Origin: Deltaproteobacteria bacterium
GTDB taxonomy: Bacteria; SZUA-79; Acidulodesulfobacterales; Acidulodesulfobacteraceae
Assembly: GCA_023489335.1 (NCBI GenBank)
Contig: JAMDCP010000012.1
Location: 1-64,000 of the forward strand
Direction of reading: 5' to 3'
DNA: 64,000 bases
The translations under genes and the position numbers were made by a program. Within the stretch, counting starts at the first letter, position 1. The number at the start of each line of letters is the position of its first letter. Shown here one piece after another: positions 55,309 to 64,000 of this stretch. Under the pieces are notes generated by a model, which was given only the letters and a program-made list of their open reading frames with translations, was not told the DNA's origin and ran no database searches.

Positions 55309-56172
55309 TTACGCAACCCCTCTTGCCATTTCCTTCAGCTTTTTAATCCTATCTTCCGTTGGGGGATGTGTGCTGAACAGGCTTTTAAAGGCGCCGCTCC
55401 TGAGCGGATTTACTATAAACATATGTGCGGTAGCGTGGGTCACCTGATTTGCGGGCATCGGTTCTTCCTCGTTCCCTGCTTCTAATTTATTTAATGCGCT
55501 TGCCAAATAAAGCGGGTTGCCGCTTAGCCCCGCCCCGCCTTTATCTGCCGCATATTCCCTCTGTCTTGATATAGCAAGCTGAATTAATGTGGCAATTAAA
55601 GGGGCAAGTATTGCCATTACAATTAAACCGACGATATTACCCTCCCTGTCGTTGCTCCTTCCTCCAAAACCGGTAAACATTGCCCCCCATTCAGCCATCC
55701 ATGCAAGCATGCTAATCGCGCCTGCAACGGTAGCCGCAATGGAGCTTATCAGTATATCCCTGTTTTTTACATGGGTTAATTCGTGTCCTATAACGCCGGA
55801 TAATTCGTTGTTGTTTAAAATTCTCATAATGCCCGTTGTAACGCAAACAGCGGCATGCTGCGGATTCCTGCCCGTGGCAAATGCGTTCGGGGTATCTTCA
55901 TCGACTATATAAACCTTTGGCATCGGGATATTTCCTCTTACCGCAAGATTCCTAACTATCGAATAAAGTTCCGGCTGTTCCGCCTCCGTCACGGGGGTAG
56001 CATGGTACATGGATAAAACCATTTTATCGCTGAACCAATATGTACCGATATTCATTATAGCCGCAAAAATCAGGGCTATTATCATACCCTGCGTTCCGCC
56101 CAGTACGCCGCCAGCAGCAATAAGAATAACCGTAAGCAGCATCATTAATATAAAAGTCTTAAAATAATTCAT
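55309..56172 (-). CDS. htpX: Membrane zinc metalloprotease HtpX
   Basis: The protein has 287 residues. Two N-terminal membrane helices (about 5-45), zinc motif HELTH at 130-134, two further helices (about 145-165 and 180-205) and the third-ligand region REYAADKGGA. The tail STHPPTEDRIKKL is typical of M48B proteases. It degrades damaged membrane proteins under envelope stress. Single gene flanked by gaps. Confidence 0.95.
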   Translation of the reverse strand: MNYFKTFILMMLLTVILIAAGGVLGGTQGMIIALIFAAIMNIGTYWFSDKMVLSMYHATPVTEAEQPELYSIVRNLAVRGNIPMPKVYIVDEDTPNAFATGRNPQHAAVCVTTGIMRILNNNELSGVIGHELTHVKNRDILISSIAATVAGAISMLAWMAEWGAMFTGFGGRSNDREGNIVGLIVMAILAPLIATLIQLAISRQREYAADKGGAGLSGNPLYLASALNKLEAGNEEEPMPANQVTHATAHMFIVNPLRSGAFKSLFSTHPPTEDRIKKLKEMARGVA

Positions 56173-56346
56173 GTAACTAAATCCTCATCTTTCATCTATA
56201 GATTGGCAGATTACGAATCAAAAATCAGTGGAACTCGATTAAAAATCAACGAAACTCATCTCTTTTTTTCGTATTTATCGTTTGTATTTGCCTTATAAAT
56301 CATTATACCTCAAAATTTTACGAATTTGTTAAAAAAATAATTATCT

Positions 56347-57027
56347 TTAATCTTTAAACAAAAGTCCCCCTTTTTCTCCTCCTTCCGTATCTTCTTCTAC
56401 CCTTTTATCCATGCTTGCTCTTTTTTCGACAACATCTTCAATCTCGTTAACAGACGGCAAATCATCCAAATCCTTAAGATTAAAAACCTCTAAAAAATGG
56501 TCCGTTGTTTTATAAATTAAAGGCTTCCCGATAATCTCTTTCCTGCCGGCAACTTTAATAAGATTTTTTTCCAATAAGAACTTTATTATGCCTCCCGAAT
56601 CAACCCCTCTTACCGTATCCACTTCGCTCTTAATAATCGGCTGTTTATATGCTATAATCGATAATGTTTCTAATTGCGGCTTTGTAAACCTTTGCGGCTT
56701 TACCTTTAAAAATTCGGAAATTATTCCGTAATATTCGGGCTTTGTCTTAAAGCTATAGTTATCGTTATTGACGGATAAATATATCCCGTGCCTGCCGTTT
56801 TCGTTAAATTCATCTTTTATAAATTCTATTGCCTTTAAAATCATTTCCTTCTTTTTTTTATCTATTTTCCCTTTTTCTTTATTTTTATTTTTAGAACTTA
56901 TATTAAAAATTTCGTAAAGCCTTTCTAAAGAAATTGGTTCGCCGGATGTAAATATTATAGCTTCCATTGCAGATTTAAGGATATTTATATCCTCGAAATA
57001 ATCGTTTAATGGGTTTAATAAAATCAT
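56347..57027 (-). CDS. scpB: Segregation and condensation protein B
   Basis: The protein has 226 residues. Two winged-helix domains: AMEAIIFTSGEPISLERLYEIF near 21-42 and the second with KPQRFTKPQLETLSIIAYKQPIIKSEVDTVRGVDS, followed by GRKEIIGKPLIYKTT. These are the ScpB signatures. It works with ScpA and SMC in chromosome condensation. No scpA is next to it. The 174 bp upstream hold two imperfect copies of a roughly 22-bp sequence (56216-56258) of unknown meaning. Confidence 0.93.
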   Translation of the reverse strand: MILLNPLNDYFEDINILKSAMEAIIFTSGEPISLERLYEIFNISSKNKNKEKGKIDKKKKEMILKAIEFIKDEFNENGRHGIYLSVNNDNYSFKTKPEYYGIISEFLKVKPQRFTKPQLETLSIIAYKQPIIKSEVDTVRGVDSGGIIKFLLEKNLIKVAGRKEIIGKPLIYKTTDHFLEVFNLKDLDDLPSVNEIEDVVEKRASMDKRVEEDTEGGEKGGLLFKD

Positions 57028-57071
57028 ATATTTACTTTGTTTAAATGCGGCGTGAATAAAACAGGTCTGCC

Positions 57072-57842
57072 CTATTTAGAATAAAGCCCGACTTTCAGGG
57101 AATCGAACCATGTCAAAAACCTGCCGACCATCTCCTTTCCCTTAAAAATGAGGCCATGCTGCGGCGCTATCATTTCGACATCGAGCTTCGAAACCCTGTC
57201 GATCCAGACCTTTTTCGGCTCATTCGAGGGCATCCATCTCTTATGAAAATATTCCATATATTTAATATGGCTATCGAAGTCTTGAACAAATATATTTGGT
57301 TTTCTTTTTCCTTTTAAATCTTCTTTAGGAACAAGCGCCGCCCCGATATCGCCCGTAAAAAGTATTTTTGAAACAGGGTCGTAGAGGTTTAAGTGCCCGG
57401 GCGAATGTAAGTAATGCGCGGGGATTATCTCAAAGGCGTAATCCTTTGTCATATTTAGCTTCATGCCTGTATCTTCAACCATTATCATATTTTCCGGTCT
57501 TGCTCCATAATGGGATATAAATGTGGACCAAATTCTGTCTATTATAACCTTCGAGTCGGTGATGGAAAGCCATAAAGCCAGTGCCGAGATTACATCCGGG
57601 TCCTGATGGGAAGAAAAGATGTATTTAACTTCGGACATTCTTACTTCGCCGGCAAAGGCGGATGAAACGGACGAAAACATTTCTATGCCGCCGGGATCCA
57701 TTATTGTCGCCACTTTATCGTGTATGAGCAAATATTGGTTGGTATCTATTATGTAATCGGGCCTTTCGCTGTCCTTGCCAAAATAAATAAACTTATGATT
57801 GGGCGATTCAAACAGGATTTCGGAAATCATATATATGTTCAC
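57072..57842 (-). CDS. ODP-like di-iron metallo-beta-lactamase-fold protein (probable O2 sensor)
   Basis: The protein has 256 residues. It has the MBL fold of flavodiiron proteins without the flavodoxin domain: [12 protein letters not shown] near 77-88 (His and Asp ligands), [18 protein letters not shown] (about 138-155), FTGDIGAAL and a late APQHG. This set matches the ODP group, in which a di-iron centre binds oxygen and signals to a chemoreceptor. The next gene upstream, 26 bp away, is a soluble chemoreceptor signalling protein, supporting that function. Enzymatic oxidase activity is an alternative. Confidence 0.75.
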   Translation of the reverse strand: MNIYMISEILFESPNHKFIYFGKDSERPDYIIDTNQYLLIHDKVATIMDPGGIEMFSSVSSAFAGEVRMSEVKYIFSSHQDPDVISALALWLSITDSKVIIDRIWSTFISHYGARPENMIMVEDTGMKLNMTKDYAFEIIPAHYLHSPGHLNLYDPVSKILFTGDIGAALVPKEDLKGKRKPNIFVQDFDSHIKYMEYFHKRWMPSNEPKKVWIDRVSKLDVEMIAPQHGLIFKGKEMVGRFLTWFDSLKVGLYSK

Positions 57843-57868
57843 CTATTTCAAGTTAAATTAATACAAAA

Positions 57869-58576
57869 TCACACGCAAATCTCTGAAACTTTGCTGCCTA
57901 AATTTTTAATCGTTTTCGTAAGCCCTTCATTTAATTTACTGTCTATTCTAAGGGTATCGTTAAGTTTCGCACTGACCTTTCTAATGCCGAAAAGGACATT
58001 GGATATTTCCTTTGTCGAACTTGAGGACTTTTCTGAAAGTTTTCTCACCTCATCCGCAACAACCGCAAACCCTCTGCCTGCTTCCCCAGCCCTCGCCGCC
58101 TCTATTGCGGCGTTCAAGGCCAATAAATTGATCTGGTCGGTTATCGAAACAATGGTGCTCAGTATTTCATCCGTAAAAAGCGTCAGTTTATAAAGTTCGA
58201 TTGAGTCGTCGTATGTCTTTTCAAGCGTTGAAAACGAGCTCGAATACATATGGTCTAACGAATCGATAAAGTTTTTCATATTATTTTTAGACTCTGTGCA
58301 ATTTTTAACGAATTGGTTAAATTTTTCGTTAAGCCTGGGGAGTTCTTCGGAATCCTTTGCGCATGAACTAATAAGGTTATCTTTGCTTTCTATAGCCTCT
58401 TCCTGCCTTGATACTTTTAACTTTAACGCCTCTATTTCTTTTTTATAACCATCTATAACCCTGGCAATTTCGCTGTCTTTTTTGCTCAAAGAGAGGTTAA
58501 GTTCGTTATTCTTTTTTTTAAGTTCGGCAATTTCGCCAAGTAATTTTTGGTATTCATTGCTCGATATAAGTTTCAT
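57869..58576 (-). CDS. Short soluble methyl-accepting chemotaxis protein
   Basis: The protein has 235 residues, with no membrane helix and no ligand domain. A coiled coil (about 8-75) is followed by the chemoreceptor hairpin, whose tip has [22 protein letters not shown] and [13 protein letters not shown], the CheA/CheW contact region. It is far shorter than usual receptors. It probably receives its signal from another protein, most likely the ODP-like product encoded 26 bp downstream. No che genes are in the window. Confidence 0.85.
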   Translation of the reverse strand: MKLISSNEYQKLLGEIAELKKKNNELNLSLSKKDSEIARVIDGYKKEIEALKLKVSRQEEAIESKDNLISSCAKDSEELPRLNEKFNQFVKNCTESKNNMKNFIDSLDHMYSSSFSTLEKTYDDSIELYKLTLFTDEILSTIVSITDQINLLALNAAIEAARAGEAGRGFAVVADEVRKLSEKSSSSTKEISNVLFGIRKVSAKLNDTLRIDSKLNEGLTKTIKNLGSKVSEICV

Positions 58577-58675
58577 AACGCTTCCTTGTTTTAAATAATT
58601 TAATAGCTATTTATATGCCTAAAATTTAATACATATCTATTATATTTATATTTATTTTTAATTCAATATATATTT

Positions 58676-60562
58676 TTATAGATTTTTATATTTTTCGATT
58701 AAGCTCACGGAGCATTTTATTCCGTCCATTGCGCTTGTTATAATCCCCCCCGAATAACCCGAACCTTCGCCGCACGGATATAAACCCTTTACGGAGACCG
58801 ATTCGAAATCATCCCCCCTTTTTATACGGACGGCAGATGATGTTCCCGCTTCGACGGCCGTTAAAACAGAGTTTGAAACAAACCCCCTGAACTTCGTCTC
58901 GAATTCGATTAAAGAACCGGCTATAGGTATATTTAAAAAATCCGGAATTATATTGGAAAGATTATAATATCTAACAGAGGGCTTATAAGAAGGTTTTGGC
59001 AAATCGGCAGATTTATTTAACGGCAAGGTTAATGATAAAGTATTTTTTGGTAAATTTTTAATAGCCGCAACCCTGTCGATAATGCCCTCTACATAATCCG
59101 CCGCCGGTTGAAACGGCGCGGTAAAATTACCGCCGCCGGCCTTAAAAGCCTTGCTTTCCACGCCTTGCCTGAATATCAGCCCGCCCATGTCTTCGGAAAG
59201 AAGGCTGTTATTCATAGAATTACCCATATAGTCTAACATCTCTGGCCTAACCGTTGCTACAATAGCGCTGTTGGAATTTTCAAGGTCTCTTCCCGAATAA
59301 CTCATCCCGTTAACGCAAAGATGGTTTTCCTTAGAACTTGAGTTTATAACGAGTCCTCCCGGGCACATACAAAACGAGTATCCGCCAAAACCTTTTGAAC
59401 TTATATTATAATACACGCTCTCAAGCTCTTTGCCTGCACCTTCCTTTTTGCCGCCTTTGTAAACTTTACCCCCTTTAAAAAATAAATGATTAATAAAATC
59501 CCTTTTATGTTCTATTCTGAACCCGATAGCGAAAGGTTTCTTTTCCATATAGACCCCGCTTTTTTTTAACGACTCATAGGTGTCATAACTGTTGGAACCT
59601 GCGGCGATAATTAAGAAATCCGCTTTTAAAACCCTTTTATTAGTTATAATCGAATGCAGCATGAACGGTTTTGCATCCCCCTTTGGCGCATCCGTGATTA
59701 TATCCGTCAATTCCTCTTCATAAAAGATTTCGACCCCGTTTTTTATAAGGTAGGTTCTGATGTTTTTAAGGATATGTATTAATTCGTCGCTTCCGAGATG
59801 CGGCTTATGCTCGGTCAAAATATCGCTTTTTGCACCCATTTTTACCAAAAAATCTAAAACATATGATACTAACGGGTCATTTTTCCTAGTCGTAAGCTTG
59901 CCGTCGGAAAATGTCCCCGCCCCTCCTTCGCCAAACACGACATTGCTCTTTTCGTTAAATTTTGCGTTGTCGAATAAATCGTTTACATCCCTTATTCTAT
60001 CTTCTACTCTTTTCCCTTTTTCGATAATAATCGGCTTGAACCCGTTGTTTACTAACGAAACGGCTGCAAAAATCCCGGCAGGACCCATCCCTACAATTAA
60101 AACATTAGGCTTATTTTTTTTTGTTGCGCTATCCGCGTATTTTGTATTTTCAAAAATATTATTCTTTTTACCGTAAAAAAAGCCTTCTTCCTCTTTATCA
60201 GCCTTCCTTGCTTTTATTTTATTTTCAAGTAAATAATTTAGAATGAAATCTTCAACTTCAATATTATTTATGTTAAGCGCCTCCGTACCGACGCTTGCGC
60301 CCGTTTCAAATCTTTTAACTTTTATATTTATAATAGCTTTAAAGACGGCTTTAGGCTCTTTTTGTCTTAAATCTAAAGATTTCTTAATAATCTTAGGATA
60401 AATTAACAAATCTTTTTTATCTAAATCCAGATTATTTTTTTCCGAACGGAATTTAAAATTTTCAAATATTTTATCCAAGCGCTTAGATAAAAAGTCCTCG
60501 TATGCCTTTTCGGAATGGTCGCCGCCGATTACTCCGGTTTTAAAATCGTATATAACTAACAT
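58676..60562 (-). CDS. FAD-dependent oxidoreductase (COG2509-type)
   Basis: The protein has 628 residues. An N-terminal ferredoxin-like domain (about 1-150) with KKSLDLRQKEPKAVFKAIINI precedes the FAD site VLIVGMGPAGIFAAVSLV (about 169-186), then VVFGEGGAGTFSDGKLTTR, AIGFRIEHKRDFIN, SYSGRDLENSNSAI and the C-terminal GYSGGIITSAMDG. This architecture is that of uncharacterised FAD/NAD-dependent dehydrogenases found in many bacteria. Substrate unknown. Cytoplasmic. Confidence 0.85.
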   Translation of the reverse strand: MLVIYDFKTGVIGGDHSEKAYEDFLSKRLDKIFENFKFRSEKNNLDLDKKDLLIYPKIIKKSLDLRQKEPKAVFKAIINIKVKRFETGASVGTEALNINNIEVEDFILNYLLENKIKARKADKEEEGFFYGKKNNIFENTKYADSATKKNKPNVLIVGMGPAGIFAAVSLVNNGFKPIIIEKGKRVEDRIRDVNDLFDNAKFNEKSNVVFGEGGAGTFSDGKLTTRKNDPLVSYVLDFLVKMGAKSDILTEHKPHLGSDELIHILKNIRTYLIKNGVEIFYEEELTDIITDAPKGDAKPFMLHSIITNKRVLKADFLIIAAGSNSYDTYESLKKSGVYMEKKPFAIGFRIEHKRDFINHLFFKGGKVYKGGKKEGAGKELESVYYNISSKGFGGYSFCMCPGGLVINSSSKENHLCVNGMSYSGRDLENSNSAIVATVRPEMLDYMGNSMNNSLLSEDMGGLIFRQGVESKAFKAGGGNFTAPFQPAADYVEGIIDRVAAIKNLPKNTLSLTLPLNKSADLPKPSYKPSVRYYNLSNIIPDFLNIPIAGSLIEFETKFRGFVSNSVLTAVEAGTSSAVRIKRGDDFESVSVKGLYPCGEGSGYSGGIITSAMDGIKCSVSLIEKYKNL

Positions 60563-60600
60563 AAAATACCAAATTACCGTGATTTTATTCGTGCTAAAGT

Positions 60601-61092
60601 TTATGATGGATTTACCAAAGACACCGCGGGTTCTTTTGCCAACTCTTCTTTGCTTAATTTTATTGAATGTTTAAGCGGGATTAAAAGCACCGGGCACAGG
60701 GAATTTTTTGCAACCGAAAAAGAAATCGAACCCGATATAAATTCCTTAAAACCTATTTTCTGGTGAGTTCCTATGGCAATTAAATCCGACCCTCTTTTCC
60801 TTGAAAAGTTAAGAATTTCGGATGCGGGGAAACCGTAAGATATAAAAATCTCATAATTTAAATAATATAAACCGGATTTTTTTAACTCATCTTCCACGGT
60901 TTTCCGTGTTTCCTCCATTTTAAGCTGAAGACCGGCCTTCCTGTTTATCACAGGAAACGGCACGTAAGGGATTACATGTAAAATGTAAAATTTTGCCGCA
61001 TTTTCCCTAAAAAACGAAGCGGCTTGCGTCAATATAAAAGATGTTTCAAAATTTAAATCGATTGCGACAAGAACCTTTTTTTCTATTTCCAT
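60601..61092 (-). CDS. Universal stress protein (UspA family)
   Basis: The protein has 163 residues. KKVLVAIDLNFETSFIL opens the fold. FISYGFPASEILNFSRKRGSDLIAIGTHQK with the later SGSISFSVAKNSLCPVLLI gives the ATP-site region, slightly altered from the usual Gly spacing. It is probably a nucleotide-binding stress protein. It is 38 bp from the FAD protein on the same strand. Confidence 0.85.
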   Translation of the reverse strand: MEIEKKVLVAIDLNFETSFILTQAASFFRENAAKFYILHVIPYVPFPVINRKAGLQLKMEETRKTVEDELKKSGLYYLNYEIFISYGFPASEILNFSRKRGSDLIAIGTHQKIGFKEFISGSISFSVAKNSLCPVLLIPLKHSIKLSKEELAKEPAVSLVNPS

Positions 61093-61157
61093 ATTTTAAT
61101 ATTATCTAATTCACACAATTTTTTCAAGGATTGTAAAATATTAAAATATTAATTGGC

Positions 61158-61186
61158 TTGATTTTTAAGAAAAAATCAAATATAAT
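61158..61186 (+). promoter_or_regulatory. Promoter of the ferritin-like gene
   Basis: TTGATT (61158-61163), a 17-bp spacer and TATAAT (61181-61186), about 72 bp before the start. I see no clear Fur box. Confidence 0.6.
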
Positions 61187-61258
61187 CTCACATAATCAAG
61201 CCGCTTGCCAAAGCGAAAGTCAAATAATAACAATAATATTTTATACTATGGGGGATGT

Positions 61259-61510
61259 ATGTGTGAAGACTACCATGATTCAAATTTAACGAAAGAAACA
61301 ATAAACCTTGAAATGGCAAGACAGTCTTTAATCGAAGAATTCCAGGCAATTAATTGGTATCAAGAAAGATTCGAACTTACCGGGGACGAGGAATTAAAAA
61401 AAATTTTAGCCCACAATAGAGACGAAGAAAAAGAACATGCGGCAATGCTTATGGAATACATTAGGAAGCATGACCCTGTTCAGGACGACAAATTTCTTCA
61501 TCACGATTAA
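61259..61510 (+). CDS. Encapsulated-ferritin-like protein (EncFtn family)
   Basis: The protein has 83 residues from ATG 61259, which GGGGGAT (61250-61256) supports; an in-frame ATG at 61205 adds low-complexity residues. The two-helix fold has EEFQAINWYQERFEL and HNRDEEKEHAAMLMEYIRKHDP, close to EncFtn. With the family numbering I know, ferroxidase residues E32, W38, Y39, E62 and H65 align with Glu27, Trp33, Tyr34, Glu57 and His60, with the same spacing. The C-terminus ends soon after (KFLHHD) without an obvious encapsulin targeting peptide, and no shell gene is adjacent. Confidence 0.82.
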   Translation: MCEDYHDSNLTKETINLEMARQSLIEEFQAINWYQERFELTGDEELKKILAHNRDEEKEHAAMLMEYIRKHDPVQDDKFLHHD

Positions 61511-61517
61511 CTGCGGC

Positions 61518-62366
61518 TTAGTTAATCTCCGCCGTTCTAATGTTAATGTCCTTATCTATTTTTAACAATGTGTAATTGTCAATACACTTCCACCCCCTGT
61601 CGGAATCATAAGGCTCCGATGCAACCACGGCTTTATCTCCGTCTATTAAATAATATAAAGAATAATATGCCAATCTTGGCTGCCTCACGGGGTCTTCCCC
61701 CTTCTTTTTAGCCTTCGCAAGCCTTAACGCATACAGGTCGTTTTTTGGATCTTTCAATAAAAAATTGATAGCGGTAAAGTCGAATCTATTAGCAAAATCG
61801 GAAATAAAATCTTTGAGTCCGTCAAAACCTATGCCATTTTTAAAATTGCCTGCAATTAAGTTTAATAGCGCCTGCGAGTCCGTCATAGATTCGTCCCCAA
61901 GGTTATAAATCGTTCCATTATGAGCCAGCACATAGCTTGAATAAGGGCTGTCAGAATTTTCCCAATCGGTAACATTATTAATCCCCTTAATTTCAAAAAA
62001 ATCGGGATTCACATAGGGGTGGGCATGGATATTGTCAATCTCCCCTTTCCCGCTTGAAGCCAACCTTATATGCGATATTAAAAGATTCCCGTTAGTATAA
62101 TTAAGTCTTTCGGATAACCCTGCGCTTTCGGTAATAGGATCCCCGCTTTTAAACAAAAACTCGCGCTCAGGTTCCCTATCCCCGTTGTTTTGCCGGGCAT
62201 TTTTAAACGACATAATATATATGCCGAAGCCATCTTTGTGAGGGGCATCGTAAGCCTTTTTAGACTGTACCTTAAGGCTATGGAACGCTCCCCCGTTTTC
62301 TCTGTCTTCGATTATGTATTTATAACTCATTTTATTTTTTGACATAACCCCTATCATTCTGCACAT
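61518..62366 (-). CDS. Class II glutamine amidotransferase (YafJ-like)
   Basis: The protein has 282 residues. It starts MCRMIGV, so Cys2 becomes the N-terminal nucleophile after Met removal. HKDGFGIYIM, LISHIRLASSG and VLAHNGTIYN are the typical N-terminal nucleophile amidotransferase motifs. There is no synthase domain, so it is a stand-alone glutaminase-like enzyme of unknown acceptor. Convergent with the ferritin-like gene 8 bp away. Confidence 0.88.
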   Translation of the reverse strand: MCRMIGVMSKNKMSYKYIIEDRENGGAFHSLKVQSKKAYDAPHKDGFGIYIMSFKNARQNNGDREPEREFLFKSGDPITESAGLSERLNYTNGNLLISHIRLASSGKGEIDNIHAHPYVNPDFFEIKGINNVTDWENSDSPYSSYVLAHNGTIYNLGDESMTDSQALLNLIAGNFKNGIGFDGLKDFISDFANRFDFTAINFLLKDPKNDLYALRLAKAKKKGEDPVRQPRLAYYSLYYLIDGDKAVVASEPYDSDRGWKCIDNYTLLKIDKDINIRTAEIN

Positions 62367-62489
62367 GCTATTTTCTCCTCGTTTAACCTCTTATTTTAAG
62401 GCTTTTTTATTAAATTTATTATTTTTAGTTTAATATATATTAATAAAAATAATGCTTTTCAAAAAGCTTTAATATATGTTATATTAAAT

Positions 62490-62593
62490 GCGGGTAATCC
62501 GACAATACGGCAGGAAGATCGAAAACCCCGCCAGGTTCGAGAGAAAGCAACGGTATTGATTCGGAATGTGCGTGTTTTCTCGGATTGCCCTGC
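62490..62593 (+). ncRNA. ffs: Signal recognition particle RNA (4.5S)
   Basis: About 104 bases in the gap 62367-62675. The ends pair as a long helix (GCGGGTAATCCGA with TCGGATTGCCCTGC, one bulge). The core GCCAGG-TTC-GAGA-G-AAAGCAACGG matches helix 8 of bacterial SRP RNA, with a GAGA tetraloop in place of the common GGAA and the asymmetric AAGCA side that binds Ffh. A TATATT (62480-62485) lies at a -10 position. It forms the SRP with Ffh for membrane protein targeting. Confidence 0.85.
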
Positions 62594-62675
62594 TATTAGC
62601 TATTTAAATATTTAGCCTTTATAGCTTTATAATAATATACCATAAAAACAATAAATATAAAGCATATCATCGAAA

Positions 62676-64000
62676 TTGCAGGCAAAAACTTTTCACACTG
62701 CCCTTCTCACGGGCAACGAAGCAATAGCCGCCGGCGCTTATAAAGCCGGCGTTCGTGTGGCAACAGGCTACCCGGGCACCCCAAGTTCCGAAATTCTTCC
62801 TTATCTTGCAAGATTTAATAATGCCATCGTCAACTGGTCGATAAACGAAAAAACGGCGCTTGAAATAGCGATTGGCGCATCTATCGGCTATAAAAGGTCT
62901 ATGTTTACCACAAAACATGTCGGACTCAATGTAGCTTCGGACCCATTTATGACCCTTGCGCTCACGGGGGTTCGCGGCGGCATCGTCATTATCACCGCCG
63001 ACGACCCTGCCATGCATAGTTCCCAAAATGAACAGGACAACAGGTTTTATTCAAAATTTGCCAAAGTTCCAATGTTTGAACCATCAGATAGCAATGAATG
63101 CTTTAAATTTACCGATGAGGCTTTTGAAGTAAGCGAAAGCTTCGATACGCCGGTTATAATCAGAATGACTACAAGAATATCCCACTCAAAAAGTGTTGTC
63201 CATATCGAACCGGTTTACCTGCCGAATATGAATTTAAATTCAGAAAACAAAAATAATTCTTATCTAAAAGAAAAAATCTACATTAAAGACATAGAAAAAT
63301 TTGTTATGGCCCCTGTTTATGCAAGAAAAAGGCATAAAATTGCGATCGAAAGGTTGAAAAAATTACAGGAATTTTCAAATAATTCCGGCATTAACAGGAT
63401 TGAATACAACAGCCTCGATTTCGGAATAATTACAAGCGGGGTTTCATACCAATATGTTAAAGAAATTGCTCCGTTTGCTTCCGTTTTAAAACTTTCTTTT
63501 TCTTATCCCGTTCCTGATTTACTTATTAAAGAATTTGTAAAAAGGGTAAAAAGCGTCATTATAGTCGAGGAATTAGAGCCGTTCATACAAAATGAAATAT
63601 CCTCTATAGGCATAAACTTAAAGGGCAAAGAGATTTTTAACAGATTTGGCGAACTTACGCCCGATATGGTAAAAGAAGGGCTTATAAATGCCGGCTTTAT
63701 TAAAAAATATGATAATAAATCGTCCGGCAAATTGCTAAGCAAGGGCGGCTTAAGCGAACTCGACAATCTTTTGAAAAAATTGCCTCAAAGGCTTCCCGCT
63801 CTTTGCAGCGGATGCCCGCATACCTCCATATTTTACGCCCTGAAAAAACTCAAAGTTCCCGTTATGGGAGACATAGGCTGTTATACCCTGGGCGCATTGC
63901 CCCCTCTAAATGCAATGGACAGCTGTATATCGATGGGACTTGCCTTTGGAGCGGCACAGGGCTTATCTTTATCAAATTCCTCGCCCAAAAAAATTGCCGG
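62676..64000 (+). CDS. iorA: Indolepyruvate:ferredoxin oxidoreductase alpha subunit (partial)
   Basis: The frame is open to the window end, so the C-terminus is missing. The likely start is TTG 62676; no in-frame ATG lies near and an upstream TAA bounds the frame. LLTGNEAIAAGAYKAGV and GYPGTPSSEI begin the pyrimidine-binding domain, with TTKHVGLNVASDPFMT, ITADDPAMHSSQNEQD, and later LCSGCPHTSIFYAL with MGDIGCYTLG, the thiamine diphosphate site. The missing part should hold two [4Fe-4S] ferredoxin domains. It oxidises aryl pyruvates with ferredoxin, as in anaerobic amino acid metabolism. Confidence 0.9.
   Translation, partial: MQAKTFHTALLTGNEAIAAGAYKAGVRVATGYPGTPSSEILPYLARFNNAIVNWSINEKTALEIAIGASIGYKRSMFTTKHVGLNVASDPFMTLALTGVRGGIVIITADDPAMHSSQNEQDNRFYSKFAKVPMFEPSDSNECFKFTDEAFEVSESFDTPVIIRMTTRISHSKSVVHIEPVYLPNMNLNSENKNNSYLKEKIYIKDIEKFVMAPVYARKRHKIAIERLKKLQEFSNNSGINRIEYNSLDFGIITSGVSYQYVKEIAPFASVLKLSFSYPVPDLLIKEFVKRVKSVIIVEELEPFIQNEISSIGINLKGKEIFNRFGELTPDMVKEGLINAGFIKKYDNKSSGKLLSKGGLSELDNLLKKLPQRLPALCSGCPHTSIFYALKKLKVPVMGDIGCYTLGALPPLNAMDSCISMGLAFGAAQGLSLSNSSPKKIA

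Noticed and set aside
62667..63026. Minus-strand frame of 119 codons
   Set aside because: It is the reverse of the iorA coding region, whose plus-strand translation is clearly a known enzyme.

Overview
The window looks like a chromosomal segment of an AT-rich, Gram-negative bacterium. Outer-membrane assembly genes, beta-barrel proteins, a secretin and Tat-type export are all present. A membrane-bound uptake [NiFe]-hydrogenase with its accessory genes, the oxygen-independent corrin (cbi) pathway, the start of an indolepyruvate:ferredoxin oxidoreductase and a probable di-iron oxygen sensor suggest an anaerobe or microaerophile able to oxidise H2. A deltaproteobacterial-type lineage would fit, but nothing here fixes the taxonomy.

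Layout. (1) 1-320: the right end of an IS200/IS605-type element with the last codons of tnpB, followed by a gene fragment. (2) 404-10076: one tightly packed operon for a type IV pilus or type II-like system (HD-GYP protein, STN-domain protein, PilN-, PilO- and PilP-like proteins, secretin, two pilins, PilB-type ATPase, PilC-type platform, small membrane protein), starting behind a strong sigma70-like promoter. (3) About 10.15-12.15 kb: a tRNA-Asn 3' fragment, then a secreted protein with Q/N-rich decapeptide repeats and a beta-barrel protein. (4) 27849-12433, minus strand: a response regulator, TamB, an Omp85 protein, six cbi genes and UDP-glucuronate decarboxylase. (5) 27.87-30.40 kb: DedA and a GC-richer RhlE helicase between a decayed tRNA-Gly 3' end and the intact tRNA-Gly gene, which looks like a small island. 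(6) 31.3-42.0 kb: hypBA divergent from hydrogenase small, large and cytochrome b subunits plus protease, convergent with hypFEDC. (7) 42.2-54.5 kb: a TDT-family transporter, carbonic anhydrase, three GGDEF proteins, tRNA-Ala, a decayed toxin-antitoxin locus, a secreted PLD-like protein, a beta-CASP nuclease and a beta-barrel protein. (8) 54.5-64.0 kb: tRNA-Pro, rpe, htpX, scpB, an ODP-like sensor with a soluble chemoreceptor, an FAD protein, a universal stress protein, an encapsulated-ferritin-like protein, a class II amidotransferase, SRP RNA and the truncated iorA.

How the parts fit. The pilus operon starts with a probable c-di-GMP phosphodiesterase and its ATPase has an MshEN-type (c-di-GMP-binding) N-terminus. 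With the GGDEF/EAL proteins at 44-54 kb this points to c-di-GMP control of the surface machinery. The hydrogenase locus has nearly all maturation functions, but two parts are unusual: HypA lacks its zinc ribbon, and the small subunit has Asn where a proximal [4Fe-4S] ligand Cys is expected. The ODP-MCP pair and the ferritin-like protein suggest handling of oxygen and iron. No complete novel defence or CRISPR system was seen. The best leads are the hydrogenase and HypA deviations, the tRNA-bounded segments, the pilin mosaicism and the orphan EncFtn.
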